Below are positions 30,965-40,515 of a stretch of DNA of 64,000 nt, one piece after another. The notes under the pieces were generated by a model. That model made no database searches and was not told the origin of the DNA. It worked only from the letters and a program-made list of their open reading frames with translations. Numbering within the stretch: the first letter of the stretch is position 1; the number at the start of each line of letters is the position of its first letter. A program made the position numbers and the translations under genes. This DNA is from Trichomonas vaginalis G3 (Eukaryota; Parabasalia; Trichomonadida; Trichomonadidae): NCBI RefSeq assembly GCF_026262505.1, contig NC_067205.1:5332001-5396000 (forward strand). The letters are read 5' to 3'.

Positions 30965-31576
30965 ATGACAAACATTGAGTTTGAAACAGTTAAAAAGATA
31001 GACAATGACACCAAATTGGTTAGAATAGGTGATTTAAACGTAAGATACTCAAAGAAATACAACAAATATTCTTTGTCAGACATTATATCTCCATTTGGAA
31101 AGAAACCGAAGGACTGGGTTAGAAATGCTTCAACTCAGAAATTTTTGACAAGAAATCCTGAGCTTATGATATCGGTAGCATTTCATGGAACTGCAGCATA
31201 TCTCATCGACAAAAGTCTTATACCAATAGTTTTGTTATGGTTAGACCCAGTTGTTGGATATAACTTCATAACATATGGTTCATTCGATACGGAACGTTGC
31301 AGTGAAGGCTTACTTTACATCGTTCAGAAACCGAAGGACTTCAATACAAAGAGATATAAGATAGGAAGAACATATAATATAACTCAAAGATATGACAGTA
31401 CAGTCAATAGAGTCAAGGTTGTGTTTGTTAATGATATGAGAGCTGCAGAAACAGAACTACTTGAAAAGTTTGAGAAAATGTATGGTGCTCCCATAAAAGG
31501 TAAAGAAACGTTTGAAGTAGATGAGATAGATAAAGCTATAAAATTATTTGACGAAGTTGCTGAAAAATACATGTAA
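30965..31576 (+). CDS. KilA-N plus T5orf172 (GIY-YIG-like) protein
   Basis: About 203 residues. The N-terminal half has KilA-N features (LSDIISPFGKKPKDWVRNAS, then TQKFLTRNPELMISVAFHG and IVLLWLDPVVGYNF). The C-terminal half resembles the T5orf172/MUG113 branch of GIY-YIG nucleases: LLYIVQKPKDFNTKRYKIGR, ITQRYDST, then a helical FEKMYGAPIKGKETFEVDE. Such fusions are frequent in large DNA viruses and phages and are thought to bind DNA and regulate genes. It looks whole. Confidence 0.75.
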   Translation: MTNIEFETVKKIDNDTKLVRIGDLNVRYSKKYNKYSLSDIISPFGKKPKDWVRNASTQKFLTRNPELMISVAFHGTAAYLIDKSLIPIVLLWLDPVVGYNFITYGSFDTERCSEGLLYIVQKPKDFNTKRYKIGRTYNITQRYDSTVNRVKVVFVNDMRAAETELLEKFEKMYGAPIKGKETFEVDEIDKAIKLFDEVAEKYM

Positions 31577-31624
31577 AGCGTTTATTTTTGGTCTTTTGTG
31601 AAAGTCAGAAAATAACGCTAATTT

Positions 31625-32020
31625 TATTTTTTTATTTTGTATGTAAGATATGATTTCAGGGATTTTTTTGACGAAGTGTCAATGTTCACTTCGTCAAAAA
31701 ATAACAGTTATCTAATGAAAAAGTGTCATTTTATTTTTTTATTTTGTATGTAAGATATGATTTCAGGGATTTTTTTGACGAAGTGTCAATGTTCACTTCG
31801 TCAAAAAATAACAGTTATCTAATGAAAAAGTGTCATTTTATTTTTTTATTTTGTATGTAAGATATGATTTCAGGGATTTTTTTGACGAAGTGTCAATGTT
31901 CACTTCGTCAAAAAATAACAGTTATCTAATGAAAAAGTGTCATTTTATTTTTTTATTTTGTATGTAAGATATGATTTCAGGGATTTTTTTGACGAAGTGT
32001 CAATGTTCACTTCGTGTCAT
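31625..32020 (+). repeat. 107-bp tandem repeat, nearly four copies
   Basis: The unit spacing is exactly 107 bp (ATGTAAG at 31641, 31748 and 31855). Each contains a GTATGTAAG leader piece and the TTTGACGAAGTG hairpin. Same unit as 28985-29197. Confidence 0.9.
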
Positions 32021-32064
32021 AATGTAAAAATAACGTTTACCATGTAAAACGCTTGTGAAAAAAC

Positions 32065-32100
32065 AGGTGAAAAAACAGGTGAGATCGCACCTCTTCACCT
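32065..32100. promoter_or_regulatory. GATC-centred nested dyad (6)
   Basis: Outer arms AGGTGAA/TTCACCT and inner arms AGGTG/CACCT around GAGATCGC. Both arm pairs differ from dyads 1-5 but remain complementary, which indicates selection for pairing or a shared origin by compensating changes. GATC at 32083-32086. Confidence 0.6.
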
Positions 32101-32244
32101 AAATTATATTTTTGCTGAATTCCGTACGAAAACAGTGAAGAACAGCGAGTACGTAAGAAAACGTAGTCGCCAAAACTCTATGAAAACAGTGAAGCACAGC
32201 GAGACCGACTTTTTTCGGGGTCGCCTAAAACTCATGAAAATCAT

Positions 32245-32319
32245 GAATTTCCTTAAGATAGAAAAAATAAAGTTAGTTTTATTTTTATTTATTTTTTTAT
32301 TTTGTATGTAAAGACAGAT
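32245..32319 (+). promoter_or_regulatory. Shared leader of the KilA-N genes (2)
   Basis: Nearly identical to 30885-30964 and again ends just before an ATG (32320). Confidence 0.6.
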
Positions 32320-33165
32320 ATGTCAACATCAGAGAACACAACAACTGCTATCGTTCATGAAGCCATAAATGAAGAATATGAGTACATACAGTATAACAAA
32401 CAGTTACGTCTCATTCGTTCGGTCAAAGACGATATGTACCAAATGCAAAGTATTTTGACAGCATGTTTTGCTCCAGACACCAAACATACAGACGACTGGT
32501 TCAAAAACCAAAGCACACAAGAACTTTTGAGTGAAATTTCTCTAGACCGACTTTTTTCGGTCTTGCATAAAACACATGAAAATCGTAAAAATTTGCCAAA
32601 TGGTTTGAGAGGTTGGTATGTACATAGACTTCTTGTAAATGCTGTTGCAATGTGGGCTTCGCCTCGTTATGCATGGCATGTTTACAGACTTCTTGACGAA
32701 ATTCATAGACAAGAACGTGAAGAGATGGAAAAGAAACTTCAAGCAAAAGATGAAGTCATTGAAGCAAAAGATGAAGTCATTGAAGCAAAAGACAAAAACA
32801 TTCAGAAAAGAATACCACGTTCGGTACCAAAAGGAAAGGAAAAGAACTATAAGTATATGATTTATACTGAAGAGATGGAAAATGAAGAAGATAAAGATAT
32901 GGTTATGTTGCATTTAGTCAGAAGAAACAACAAAAGCTTTTACGACCTTGCTAAGATTTACAAATCTGACAGAAATTGGTTCTATCGCGAAAACTTACCG
33001 ATTTCAATGACCCCAAATGAAGATGTGAAACAAATAGTTCAAGATACGTTACCTCAAACACACTATGATATGAAAGGTTGTACAATACTTACCTTCAAAG
33101 AAGATTTGCCATTGTTAAAGGAAAAAATAACAGAGTATTTTGACAACTTCAAACAAGTAGAGTAG
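32320..33165 (+). CDS. KilA-N domain protein with coiled coil and DUF3627-like end
   Basis: About 281 residues. The KilA-N part is clear: DDWFKNQSTQELLSEI, then NGLRGWYVHRLLVNAVAMWA, SPRYAWHVYRLLDEI. A short coiled coil with repeats (AKDEVIEAKDEVIEAKDKN, about residues 148-166) links to a C-terminal domain (YMIYTEEMENEEDKDMVML, KSFYDLAKIYKSDRNWFYRE) like those following KilA-N in poxvirus and insect-virus Bro proteins. It is a probable DNA-binding regulator and looks whole. Confidence 0.75.
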   Translation: MSTSENTTTAIVHEAINEEYEYIQYNKQLRLIRSVKDDMYQMQSILTACFAPDTKHTDDWFKNQSTQELLSEISLDRLFSVLHKTHENRKNLPNGLRGWYVHRLLVNAVAMWASPRYAWHVYRLLDEIHRQEREEMEKKLQAKDEVIEAKDEVIEAKDKNIQKRIPRSVPKGKEKNYKYMIYTEEMENEEDKDMVMLHLVRRNNKSFYDLAKIYKSDRNWFYRENLPISMTPNEDVKQIVQDTLPQTHYDMKGCTILTFKEDLPLLKEKITEYFDNFKQVE

Positions 33166-33174
33166 ATGAACCAT

Positions 33175-33249
33175 TTATTTTTCAAGCTTGACTTCAGATG
33201 GCTCAGGTAGCTCTATAAAGTAAATTGCCTTGTCAAATCCTTCTGGCAT
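33175..33249 (-). CDS. Short ORF, MPEGFDKAIYFIE (partial copy)
   Basis: 24 residues matching the start of the gene at 27575-27935. It is the minus-strand half of the second iteron-type block. It is probably a non-functional partial copy. Confidence 0.35.
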   Translation of the reverse strand: MPEGFDKAIYFIELPEPSEVKLEK

Positions 33250-33533
33250 TCCGAGTCCTTCCTTCCGACAGGAAAAAATTTTCATTCCGACAGGAAGAAC
33301 TCTTCCATCCGACAGGAAAAAATTTTCCTTCCGACAGAAAAAATTTTTCCTTCCGACAGGAAAAAATTTTCCAGTTGTCCGTCCGTAAACCATTCAAATT
33401 TTCGAAAATTGAGAACTTTTTGGTCGAACTTCAGAAAAAAATTTTCCATCCGACAGGAAAAATTTTTCCATCCGACAGGAAAAAATTTTCCTTCCAACAG
33501 GAAAAGTTCTTCCTTCCGACAGGACACAAACGA
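33250..33533. repeat. Iteron-like block between divergent genes (2)
   Basis: About nine TTCCGACAGGAA-type units around the same core as in block 1, which contains ATTTTCGAAAAT near 33398. ORFs across it are artefacts. Confidence 0.7.
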
Positions 33534-33611
33534 ATGTCTCACGTCCCTCTTCCTGAATGCCTTCCAAAGCCAGAAGAACCGACAGCCCCAGCACCACAAC
33601 AGACTTACTAA
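33534..33611 (+). CDS. Short ORF, MSHVPLPECLPKPEEP (partial copy)
   Basis: 25 residues related to the start of the proline-rich protein at 28264. It is a probable partial copy carried with the iteron module. Confidence 0.35.
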   Translation: MSHVPLPECLPKPEEPTAPAPQQTY

Positions 33612-33630
33612 GACTAAACACTTACATTTT

Positions 33631-34605
33631 TCAAGCTTGACTTTTTACAATTTGAACTTTGTTTGCGTAGATATGAATTCTGAAAGAAGTATGAGGGTCT
33701 TGTATGACTTTGTACTTCTCCCATAGTTCATGTCTGTCAAACTTACCTGCCATGGACTCTTTCATAAGTTCCATGAAATCGTCTTCGGACAATCCGGGGA
33801 AAAGTATAATGTCAGTAAGTATTCTTTTAACATCCTTACTTAAACTCTTTGCTGTCTGTACACAAATGACAACTGAGATGTTAAAGTGTCTGAGCTTCTT
33901 AAGAATTCGACACATGTCTTGTTCTCTATTCTTTAACAAAGGATGAGAAGCAAAGTCATCTAAGATAAGAAGACATCTATGAGGGTATGTCTTCCAATCG
34001 TAAGATTGCAATTTCTTCGAAATGTATTCTATCTCTTTCTGTTTGTTTCTGAAGTGTTTCTTCTCTAATATTCTCTGCATTTCCTCATTTGGGTCTTTAA
34101 ACTTAGAATTTATATACTCATTTATAGCATTATACTTCAAAACTCTTCTTTGGTACTTCTTTATCCAATCTAACAACTCAGTATCCTTTATACATACTAA
34201 CTTAGACTTCTTTATAATATCTTTGAACGAATTGACGGTTTGGTCAAATTGACCAGAAGTACTACAAATGACAACTAACTCATAGAATGGGTTCTTCTCA
34301 TCTAGTTCTTGTTGTTGTGCAGCCATTTTAAGATAAGTGAAAGTCTTACCCGACCCAGGTGGTGCAATTAGACCTGTTATACCATTCTGAGCAAATAAGA
34401 ATTGTCATGTATAGGTTTTATCTGAGCATTTTCTAACTTCCTCTTGTTCTTGTTTAAAACATTCTCAAATTTCTTGTCAATGTCAGCAAACTTTTTTTCT
34501 AACATATTTTTAGAAAAATTAAAATTTTTATCTTTTAGAAAATGTCTAGCGATTTCGCTATCTATATTCGAGACAAGCTTTTCGACAGCAAAACATCTGT
34601 CGACC
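33631..34605 (-). pseudogene. A32/FtsK-type genome-packaging ATPase, fossil
   Basis: A Walker A text GLIAPPGSGKT is encoded at about 34340-34380. The 231-codon part downstream has Walker B RCLLILDDFASH, a HerA/A32-like arginine and glutamine region (SVVICVQTAKSLSKDVKRIL) and ILFPGLSEDDFMELM. The N-terminal part is a coiled coil. In Polintons and related viruses this enzyme pumps DNA into the capsid. The gene is not whole. Confidence 0.75.
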
Positions 34606-34995
34606 ATAAAATCTTACATAGTGTAAACAAGAAAGGGGAATTTGTTCTAAGGTTCTGTTTCTGGGAATATGACAAGAACCATAAAACATTAAGCAGAGAA
34701 GTCTTAAAATTTGTCAATGACAGACTTGTTGACAGAGATGACGCCTCTTTGGAGAGATGAAGTCCAACAAAATTTCTTAGAATGCAAAGAAGACACATGC
34801 GCCGTTCTTGAAGATGAAATAGAAAACAGAATAGATGAGCTATTAAAGGACAAAGAACTTTTACATAAATATAGTTGCGCCAAATTTGACATAACACCCA
34901 GAAAAGAAGAAGAAAGAAAAGAAAGAAAAGAAAGTAGAAGAAGAGAAGAAAGAACCTGAACCAGTTCCAGAGAAAAAGAAATTTGACATGTAAAA
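34542..34995 (+). pseudogene. Unknown gene of the virus-like element, fossil
   Basis: Starts MSSDFAIYIRDKLFDSKTSV after an element-type leader (TTTTTATCTTTTAGAAA), with an acidic middle and a Lys/Glu/Arg-rich tail. It is divergent from the ATPase gene. Not whole; no family recognised. Confidence 0.4.
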
Positions 34996-35009
34996 ATAAA
35001 TTTTTATTT

Positions 35010-35430
35010 TTAGAACATTTCTGGGTCAATGTCAATGTTCTCTTCCTCTTTAGGAGTAAACACTGGCTTAGACTCTAAAATCTTTTTACCCAATTTACCT
35101 TGAACTTCTACAACTTTAGACTCATAATATTCATAGTCGTCTGCTTTCTTTGGTTCATAAGGTATAACAAGTTTGTATGCTTTGCCTTCTTTTAAGGTTT
35201 GAAAACCTTCTGTCAAAACTTTCTTTGACTGCTAACAAACCTTCTATGTCTAAGTCTTCAAATTTCGCACCATTTTTAGTCACAATAGCAAACTTAACTG
35301 GTTCGATGTTCCAAACTTTGCTGAATGAAGACTTTTCAAAATGGTAGAAGTAAACATTCAAATATGTGAATGGGTCTAGTTCTTCTTTAAGTCCTGACAT
35401 GTACTTATTTACTGAGATGAATTTTGCCAT
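35010..35430 (-). pseudogene. Unknown gene starting MAKFISVNKYMSG, fossil
   Basis: Leader TTTTTTATCCGATAGAAAAG before the ATG. The span encodes DPFTYLNVYFYHFEKSSF early and a Lys-rich KAYKLVIPYEPKKADDYEY later, ending in an acidic tail. Not whole. It could be a single-strand-binding-like replication protein by position next to the helicase, but no motif proves it. Confidence 0.4.
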
Positions 35431-35449
35431 CTTTTCTATCGGATAAAAA

Positions 35450-36687
35450 AATATTTTTTTAAAATTTACTCATAAAAATTTTTCTTTGTATATACACCTT
35501 TCTGTACGTCTAAAAGACTTTGCATTTGCCAAGAATGTTCGTTTAGACGCTGTCATATAACCATATTCTTGACAATATTGTTTATACGAATCGTACAATG
35601 ACCTTTCATCTAAAACTCAAAGTCAGTTTCATCTATGAACAGTTCATATACACTCTTGTTTGCTTCTAACAATGTTTGTCTCTCTTCGGTATGTGGAATT
35701 TGTCTTGGATTGAACTTTGAAATATCTAATGTCATAAATGAGAACAAGTGGTTGTAAAAGTCAGATGTCAAAGTTTCTGCTAAGTCGTCAAATATTCTGT
35801 ATCTTGCATATGAGAATCTGACGTTCTGACAACTACATATCTTTGTCAGAACTTTCTAACTTCATCGGAACAGCATTGTTTGAACCATAATGAAGTTTGC
35901 AACATTTTCACAAACTCTTTGGTCTTTATATTTTCTTTCAACAACTCCAACTTTGTCTGTTATAAGACTCTTCAAACATCTGAGTTTAAAACTTTTGTTG
36001 TATCTATACTTTGAAGTTCGTTACATACTATAAGTTTCATATTCTCTATTGAGGAGTTAAACTTGCCACAGATGTTTTCTAAGTTTGTCATATTCGGGTT
36101 CGAATAACCTTCTACAGTTTGCACAAAATATCTGTAAAGAATGTGTTTCTTACCTGTTCCTTGTTTTCCAATTATAATGAGAGCAGTTTCATTTTAGCAC
36201 TTGGATGTTGTAAGATGTTTGCAAACCAACATAAGATATACTCATAGACTCTTTCGTTTCCATTGCATATAATTTCTTTGACATGGTCTAACCAAGCTTC
36301 TATAATTTTCTTTCCATTCTACTTGTTCGTATTTATATCCAGTGAAGATAGAATAGAAGTTTGGAGAAGGTGTATAGAACTTTATACCTCGAACTGAAAA
36401 TCTTCTAACTTTGACAATAAGATATCCCAAGCATCTAACATCTTCATGCCAACTTGTACAACTTTTATTTTCTTAAGTTTCTGTCTACATTCTTGTTCTG
36501 AAACTATTGTTGCTTTAGGTTTGTTAAAGACTACATCCCATTCTTTCATAACATAACATTCTGGGGCAGAGTCGACATAAATGACTAAACGTTTCAAATT
36601 CTCGACTGCTTTGTTATAGTCTCTAAATGGACACATATTTCTGAATGCTTGGAAGTCATAAAAATCTGAAACATCTATTCTGTACAT
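35450..36687 (-). pseudogene. SF3 helicase / primase-type replication gene, fossil
   Basis: The start MYRIDVSDFYDFQAFRNM is followed by parts reading FYTPSPNFYSIFTGYKYE (a block that precedes SF3 helicase domains in D5-type proteins). On the same strand come a P-loop piece IIGKQGTGKK and LIVCNELQS as Walker B. It is broken at several points. In related viruses without their own polymerase this gene drives replication. The upstream primase part is not identified. Confidence 0.6.
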
Positions 36688-36712
36688 TTTTATAAAATAA
36701 AAAATATTTTTT

Positions 36713-37510
36713 TTATTCTTGACTTTGTTGTTGCATTTGTTGCATTTGTTGTTCTTGAGCTATTTGTTGTTGAAGTTGTTCTTGTAATACAATACTTTCA
36801 CCAGTTGCATCTTCCAATTCGAAACTTTCTGCCGTCATTGACAAATACATAGGACATAAAAGTTTTACAGGAACAAAGTTTGCGTCAACTAATGTCAACG
36901 TTATACTTGCCAAAGTGTTTGAGTTCACTAAGGTTGAAAATTCTGCATTCGAATGAACAATAGGCAAACCAGCAGAGAAAGTATTGTTTATACGCATAAG
37001 TATCTTTTGGTCATAATAGTTTCTGTCAACATTCGAATAACACTTTGAACCTAAGTTTGAAACAATATATAAAATAGGTGTACTTAAAGTCAACGGAACA
37101 GACATTCCTTGTATGACACCTTTTCCTGTTATAGGAAACTGTTGGTAGTAAAAACCAGAAATAAGTTTTGTATTATAGCTCATATCGTTTATAGTAAACT
37201 CAGTCGGATATCCAAACATAATGAAACCTGCTCTAGTTGCAGCACATGTTACACCCGTACTTAAAGTATTAAATAAGTCAACAAAACCTGTTGGTGGTAT
37301 ATCTGAGTAAGTATCTTCAAAGGAGTATTTTTTACCATTCACAACAATAAAGTCTTCTGGTGTCAAAAGAGCAAAACAGGCTTTAGTCGTCATTGTGTTT
37401 AAGGTTAGTTTACAATATCGTCCTTGAGGACTTTGTAAGTTTGTTGTTATAGAATTATATGACTCAGGGTTTTTAGTCGTAATAGTATAAACCATTATAT
37501 CTTCTGCCAT
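36713..37510 (-). CDS. Candidate vertex (penton-like) minor capsid protein, 265 residues
   Basis: A whole-looking, beta-rich ORF: YNSITTNLQSPQGRYCKLTL, FIMFGYPTEFTINDMSYN, FYYQQFPITGKGVIQG, then LASITLTLVDANFVPVKLL and a Gln/Met-rich tail. Size, composition and position two genes before the major capsid gene fit the single jelly-roll vertex protein of Polintons. I see no diagnostic motif, so this is a positional call. Confidence 0.55.
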   Translation of the reverse strand: MAEDIMVYTITTKNPESYNSITTNLQSPQGRYCKLTLNTMTTKACFALLTPEDFIVVNGKKYSFEDTYSDIPPTGFVDLFNTLSTGVTCAATRAGFIMFGYPTEFTINDMSYNTKLISGFYYQQFPITGKGVIQGMSVPLTLSTPILYIVSNLGSKCYSNVDRNYYDQKILMRINNTFSAGLPIVHSNAEFSTLVNSNTLASITLTLVDANFVPVKLLCPMYLSMTAESFELEDATGESIVLQEQLQQQIAQEQQMQQMQQQSQE

Positions 37511-37520
37511 TTATATATAT

Positions 37521-37751
37521 TTAAAAGTTTTTCTGAAAGTGGAGAAGAACTTCATCTAAACTTTCACATGGCGTTTCTTGAAGTTCTCTGTCTAAGAAGT
37601 TCAAATATTTTGTAAAGACATAGAACTTTCCTTTGTCTACACGAACAAACAAAACAGGGTCTTTCATATCGTTCAAAAGTATGTAAAGTCCTTTACATGA
37701 AATAAAGTCTATATTATTTTTCTTCAAACATCTTTCAAGAAGTTTTGACAT
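37521..37751 (-). CDS. 76-residue protein of unknown function
   Basis: MSKLLERCLKKNNIDFISCK with a mixed alpha/beta composition and an acidic C-terminus. It is tightly packed between the vertex-protein candidate and the next gene, same strand. No family was recognised. Confidence 0.5.
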   Translation of the reverse strand: MSKLLERCLKKNNIDFISCKGLYILLNDMKDPVLFVRVDKGKFYVFTKYLNFLDRELQETPCESLDEVLLHFQKNF

Positions 37752-37757
37752 TTTTAC

Positions 37758-38336
37758 TTAGCAAATAAATTTTAATGAAATGTTGTGGTCGTCAAATATT
37801 TTTATGACGTCTGGGAAACTATACTTTAAGTTCAACGTTTCACCTCCTTTCATAACGTATATCTTGTCAATGATATTATATGAAACACCACAGCAACTAA
37901 TGTCGGGTTCTATTTCTTTGATGTTTATATCGTCTGCCTCTGTCAAAAGTTTCAATAGTTCTTTCAAAACTTCATGAGGTGCAATGACATATGAGTTCAC
38001 TTTTACAGGGTTGTGTTCGACCAAGTTTAACATTATACCTAAAGCTTGACAAATCTTCTCCTGAGTTTGAAGTTTGTCTTTCAGTTGTTGGTAGTCGTTT
38101 CGAATATCTGCAACAGAACTTAAGTCTCTGCTAACTTCAGGATATGTTGGTTGTTCTTTTACAGGAACAATTGTTTACCATCTTCGTCCTCGTATGGTTT
38201 CCCCTTCAACATCTCTGTCTTTGACATTGACAATAACACTTTGACTGTTTGTTTGAGTTGGTGAATTTAACTTCACATCTGCCACCGCCATTAAACCTTT
38301 TGAAACACTCACGCTTCTATTTTTCGGAAATGACAT
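37758..38336 (-). pseudogene. Unknown gene starting MSFPKNRSVSVSKGLMAVAD, fossil
   Basis: The N-terminal part is Ser/Val-rich and the remainder encodes LVEHNPVKVNSYVIAPHEVL and DVIKIFDDHNISLKFIC. Not whole. It shares an 18-bp bidirectional leader with the gene at 38355. Confidence 0.4.
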
Positions 38337-38354
38337 TTTACTTAGAATAAAAAG
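38337..38354. promoter_or_regulatory. 18-bp bidirectional leader
   Basis: TTTACTTAGAATAAAAAG separates two divergent ATGs, as at 22947-22964. Confidence 0.5.
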
Positions 38355-38723
38355 ATGGACGTATTCGAGTATCTCTTCGAATTGAAGCAGAACAAAGTTT
38401 ACACACACAAACAATACAAATACATTGACAGAATAGTTCTTTATACAAACAATGGTAAATGTTATAGAATAGCAATATTTACTGAACCAAAATATTTCCA
38501 TAAAGCAAAGAAAGTTGGTATAACTGAAATGGTGAAAGTTCTTGACGTTGACAAAAATATAACAACAAAACTTACAGATATTTCTAAAGGTAAGTTTATC
38601 TTACAATATTATGTCAAAACTGGCGTACTGTCAATATTTGACGGAGAGAAGTCAGTTCAAGAACAACTTACTGACCTGCTGCCAAAATCTGCTCGATGGA
38701 AGCTGTCGTTTATGCCAATCTGA
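38355..38723 (+). CDS. 122-residue protein of unknown function
   Basis: MDVFEYLFELKQNKVYTHKQ; beta-rich and Lys-rich. Its 3' end overlaps the 3' end of the capsid gene on the other strand by 67 bp. No family was recognised. Confidence 0.5.
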   Translation: MDVFEYLFELKQNKVYTHKQYKYIDRIVLYTNNGKCYRIAIFTEPKYFHKAKKVGITEMVKVLDVDKNITTKLTDISKGKFILQYYVKTGVLSIFDGEKSVQEQLTDLLPKSARWKLSFMPI

Positions 38724-40276
38724 GGAGCCCCAGCAGGTTTCATCGAACGAATCTTCAAAAGAGCATCTTCCGTGAAAAGTGCTATTGGTTTTGTAAACTT
38801 CTTTGCTCTCAGTTCATCTGGACCGTCTCTGTCACCAGTATATTGTATTTGTACAGTACCAACAGTTGAAATACCACCCATAAAGTCTTCTGAGTCAGCA
38901 AATGGAATGCCAAGCCAAAAGTTTGAACGGTCTCCATTTGTATATTGAGTTTTTTGACCTCCTGTATGAGTCCATACTTTCACATATGGCATAATAGAAC
39001 TTTGCATTTCAGGGTTAATGGTTGTTGTGAAATTGTTGTTAAAGTTCATAGCATCTAATGTCAAGTTGTATGACCTCATATCCTCAACTGTAGAATATTC
39101 TTCTCTTGGATAATATTTGCCATCTATGTTTATATGATATTTAATACCGGGGTTGTAGAAACAAGAATAGTCATTTATAGTTCGTCTGAACAGTACAAAC
39201 ATAGTATCTGCATGTTTCATTGCAGTTGTTAAAGCAATATCTGTTCTTGCACCTGGGTCAGCACTTTGGTTTCCAACTTCACCTGCAAAGTCTTTGACAG
39301 ATATTTGGTGTATAGGGAACATAAGTGGAACTGCAATATATTTGGCAGCTAAAGCATTTGAAATATCTGGGTCCAACATATAGACTGCAAGTCTGCTTTC
39401 TATTCTCTTGCATTCAAATTTTTCGCATGTAAACTTAACTGGGTCCCAAGCAGTTCCAGCAGCATTGAAATAATAGTTTACTTCAGTGTTGAAGTTTGAG
39501 AAACCAAAGTCTAAGTCAACTTTGTCTTTGCAAAAGTCGGCGAATGACGTTTTATTTGTTCCCATTACGTCTGTAAGAGTGAATGGGTCTTGTGTTGGTG
39601 CAATGACTAAGTTATTTTTGCTTGGAGTAAGTTCAATAGAAATTTTTCCTGCCCAGTTTGGCAAGTATCTTAAAAACCTGAAGATGAGGAAAGATGACAA
39701 AGGAACTCTAAGTTTCAGTTTTACTTTAGTGGCAGCAGTTCCATCTGAACCAGAAAGGTTAACATAAACTCCTGGAACGTTAGGGTCAAGTCTTCTTATT
39801 TTCTCAATATTTGCATACTGGTCTGTTTGTTCTCTAGCTTGTGGTTGTACTGAATTTCTCAAAGCGAACCATTCATAGTTTGCCCATGTTACTGTTTGAA
39901 CTAAGTCAGAGTTAGAATATATCTTATATCCCATGAAAACTTCTGGAGCATATTGGTATCCGACATAGAAAATTCCATTGCAGCCTTTCTTGTCAGACAA
40001 CTTGGCAGAAGGTTTTATTTCAATGTCTTGTTCCACGTATAAGAATGAGTTGTCAATAGAAATAATATGAAACCTGTCGCAAGCAATATCTACTGTTGTT
40101 GAAGAACCTTCTCCAAACTCACCTACGTTTCCATAAGAAACAGCAGTTGTATATTCGTAAGTTCCAGGAACTATTTCTGACCTTCTAATGGCATTGTCGC
40201 ATTCGTTATACCATTCGGAAACATTTCCATTCATGGCATCCAAAACTGTTGGCGTTATATTCTGAGCGGCGTACAT
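38657..40276 (-). CDS. Major capsid protein, double jelly-roll type
   Basis: An open frame of 539 codons, the usual size for a Polinton capsid protein. It is beta-rich, with STTVDIACDRFHIISIDNSF, LRVPLSSFLIFRFLRYLPNW followed by KISIELTPSKNNLVIAP (the end of the first jelly roll), and a second half with ESRLAVYMLDPDI, MFVLFRRTINDYSCFYNP and MPYVKVWTHTGGQKTQ. The leader TTTTTACCCATATGAA precedes the ATG. It looks whole. Assignment rests on size, strand pattern, position and element type; a structure prediction would settle it. Confidence 0.7.
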   Translation of the reverse strand: MYAAQNITPTVLDAMNGNVSEWYNECDNAIRRSEIVPGTYEYTTAVSYGNVGEFGEGSSTTVDIACDRFHIISIDNSFLYVEQDIEIKPSAKLSDKKGCNGIFYVGYQYAPEVFMGYKIYSNSDLVQTVTWANYEWFALRNSVQPQAREQTDQYANIEKIRRLDPNVPGVYVNLSGSDGTAATKVKLKLRVPLSSFLIFRFLRYLPNWAGKISIELTPSKNNLVIAPTQDPFTLTDVMGTNKTSFADFCKDKVDLDFGFSNFNTEVNYYFNAAGTAWDPVKFTCEKFECKRIESRLAVYMLDPDISNALAAKYIAVPLMFPIHQISVKDFAGEVGNQSADPGARTDIALTTAMKHADTMFVLFRRTINDYSCFYNPGIKYHINIDGKYYPREEYSTVEDMRSYNLTLDAMNFNNNFTTTINPEMQSSIMPYVKVWTHTGGQKTQYTNGDRSNFWLGIPFADSEDFMGGISTVGTVQIQYTGDRDGPDELRAKKFTKPIALFTEDALLKIRSMKPAGAPQIGINDSFHRADFGSRSVSCS

Positions 40277-40308
40277 TTCATATGGGTAAAAATATAGAAT
40301 AGTTGGAT

Positions 40309-40515
40309 TTATGTGTCATAATAGAACCCACTCGTACCAAGCTTTACTTTCTTCCTGACTGAGTTTTTAACTCTTCTTTTTCCTTCATTGCCACTACTTT
40401 CACTAGATGAAGTTACTTCTTCACTACTTTCACTTTGTTCTACTCTTCTTCTTTGGTGTCGCTTTTGGTAACTTGCCCTCTGCTTTAAGTTGTTGCATCT
40501 TTGCCTCATGTTCAC
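40309..40515 (-). CDS. Small basic, Ser-rich ORF of the virus-like element
   Basis: 68 residues with RRRVEQSESSEEVTSSSESS and a basic end (RRVKNSVRKKVKL). It overlaps the neighbouring ORF. Composition would suit a DNA-condensing protein, but this is weak. Confidence 0.35.
   Translation of the reverse strand: MNMRQRCNNLKQRASYQKRHQRRRVEQSESSEEVTSSSESSGNEGKRRVKNSVRKKVKLGTSGFYYDT

Larger units (their letters stand above)
33177..33643. repeat. Second copy of the iteron module, flanked by an 18-bp direct repeat
   Basis: The module has the same layout as 27936-28263: start of MPEGFD gene, iterons, 63-bp unique core, iterons, start of MSHVP gene. ATTTTTCAAGCTTGACTT occurs at both edges (33177-33194 and 33626-33643). 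The 3' end of the packaging ATPase gene lies in the right copy of that repeat. Confidence 0.65.
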
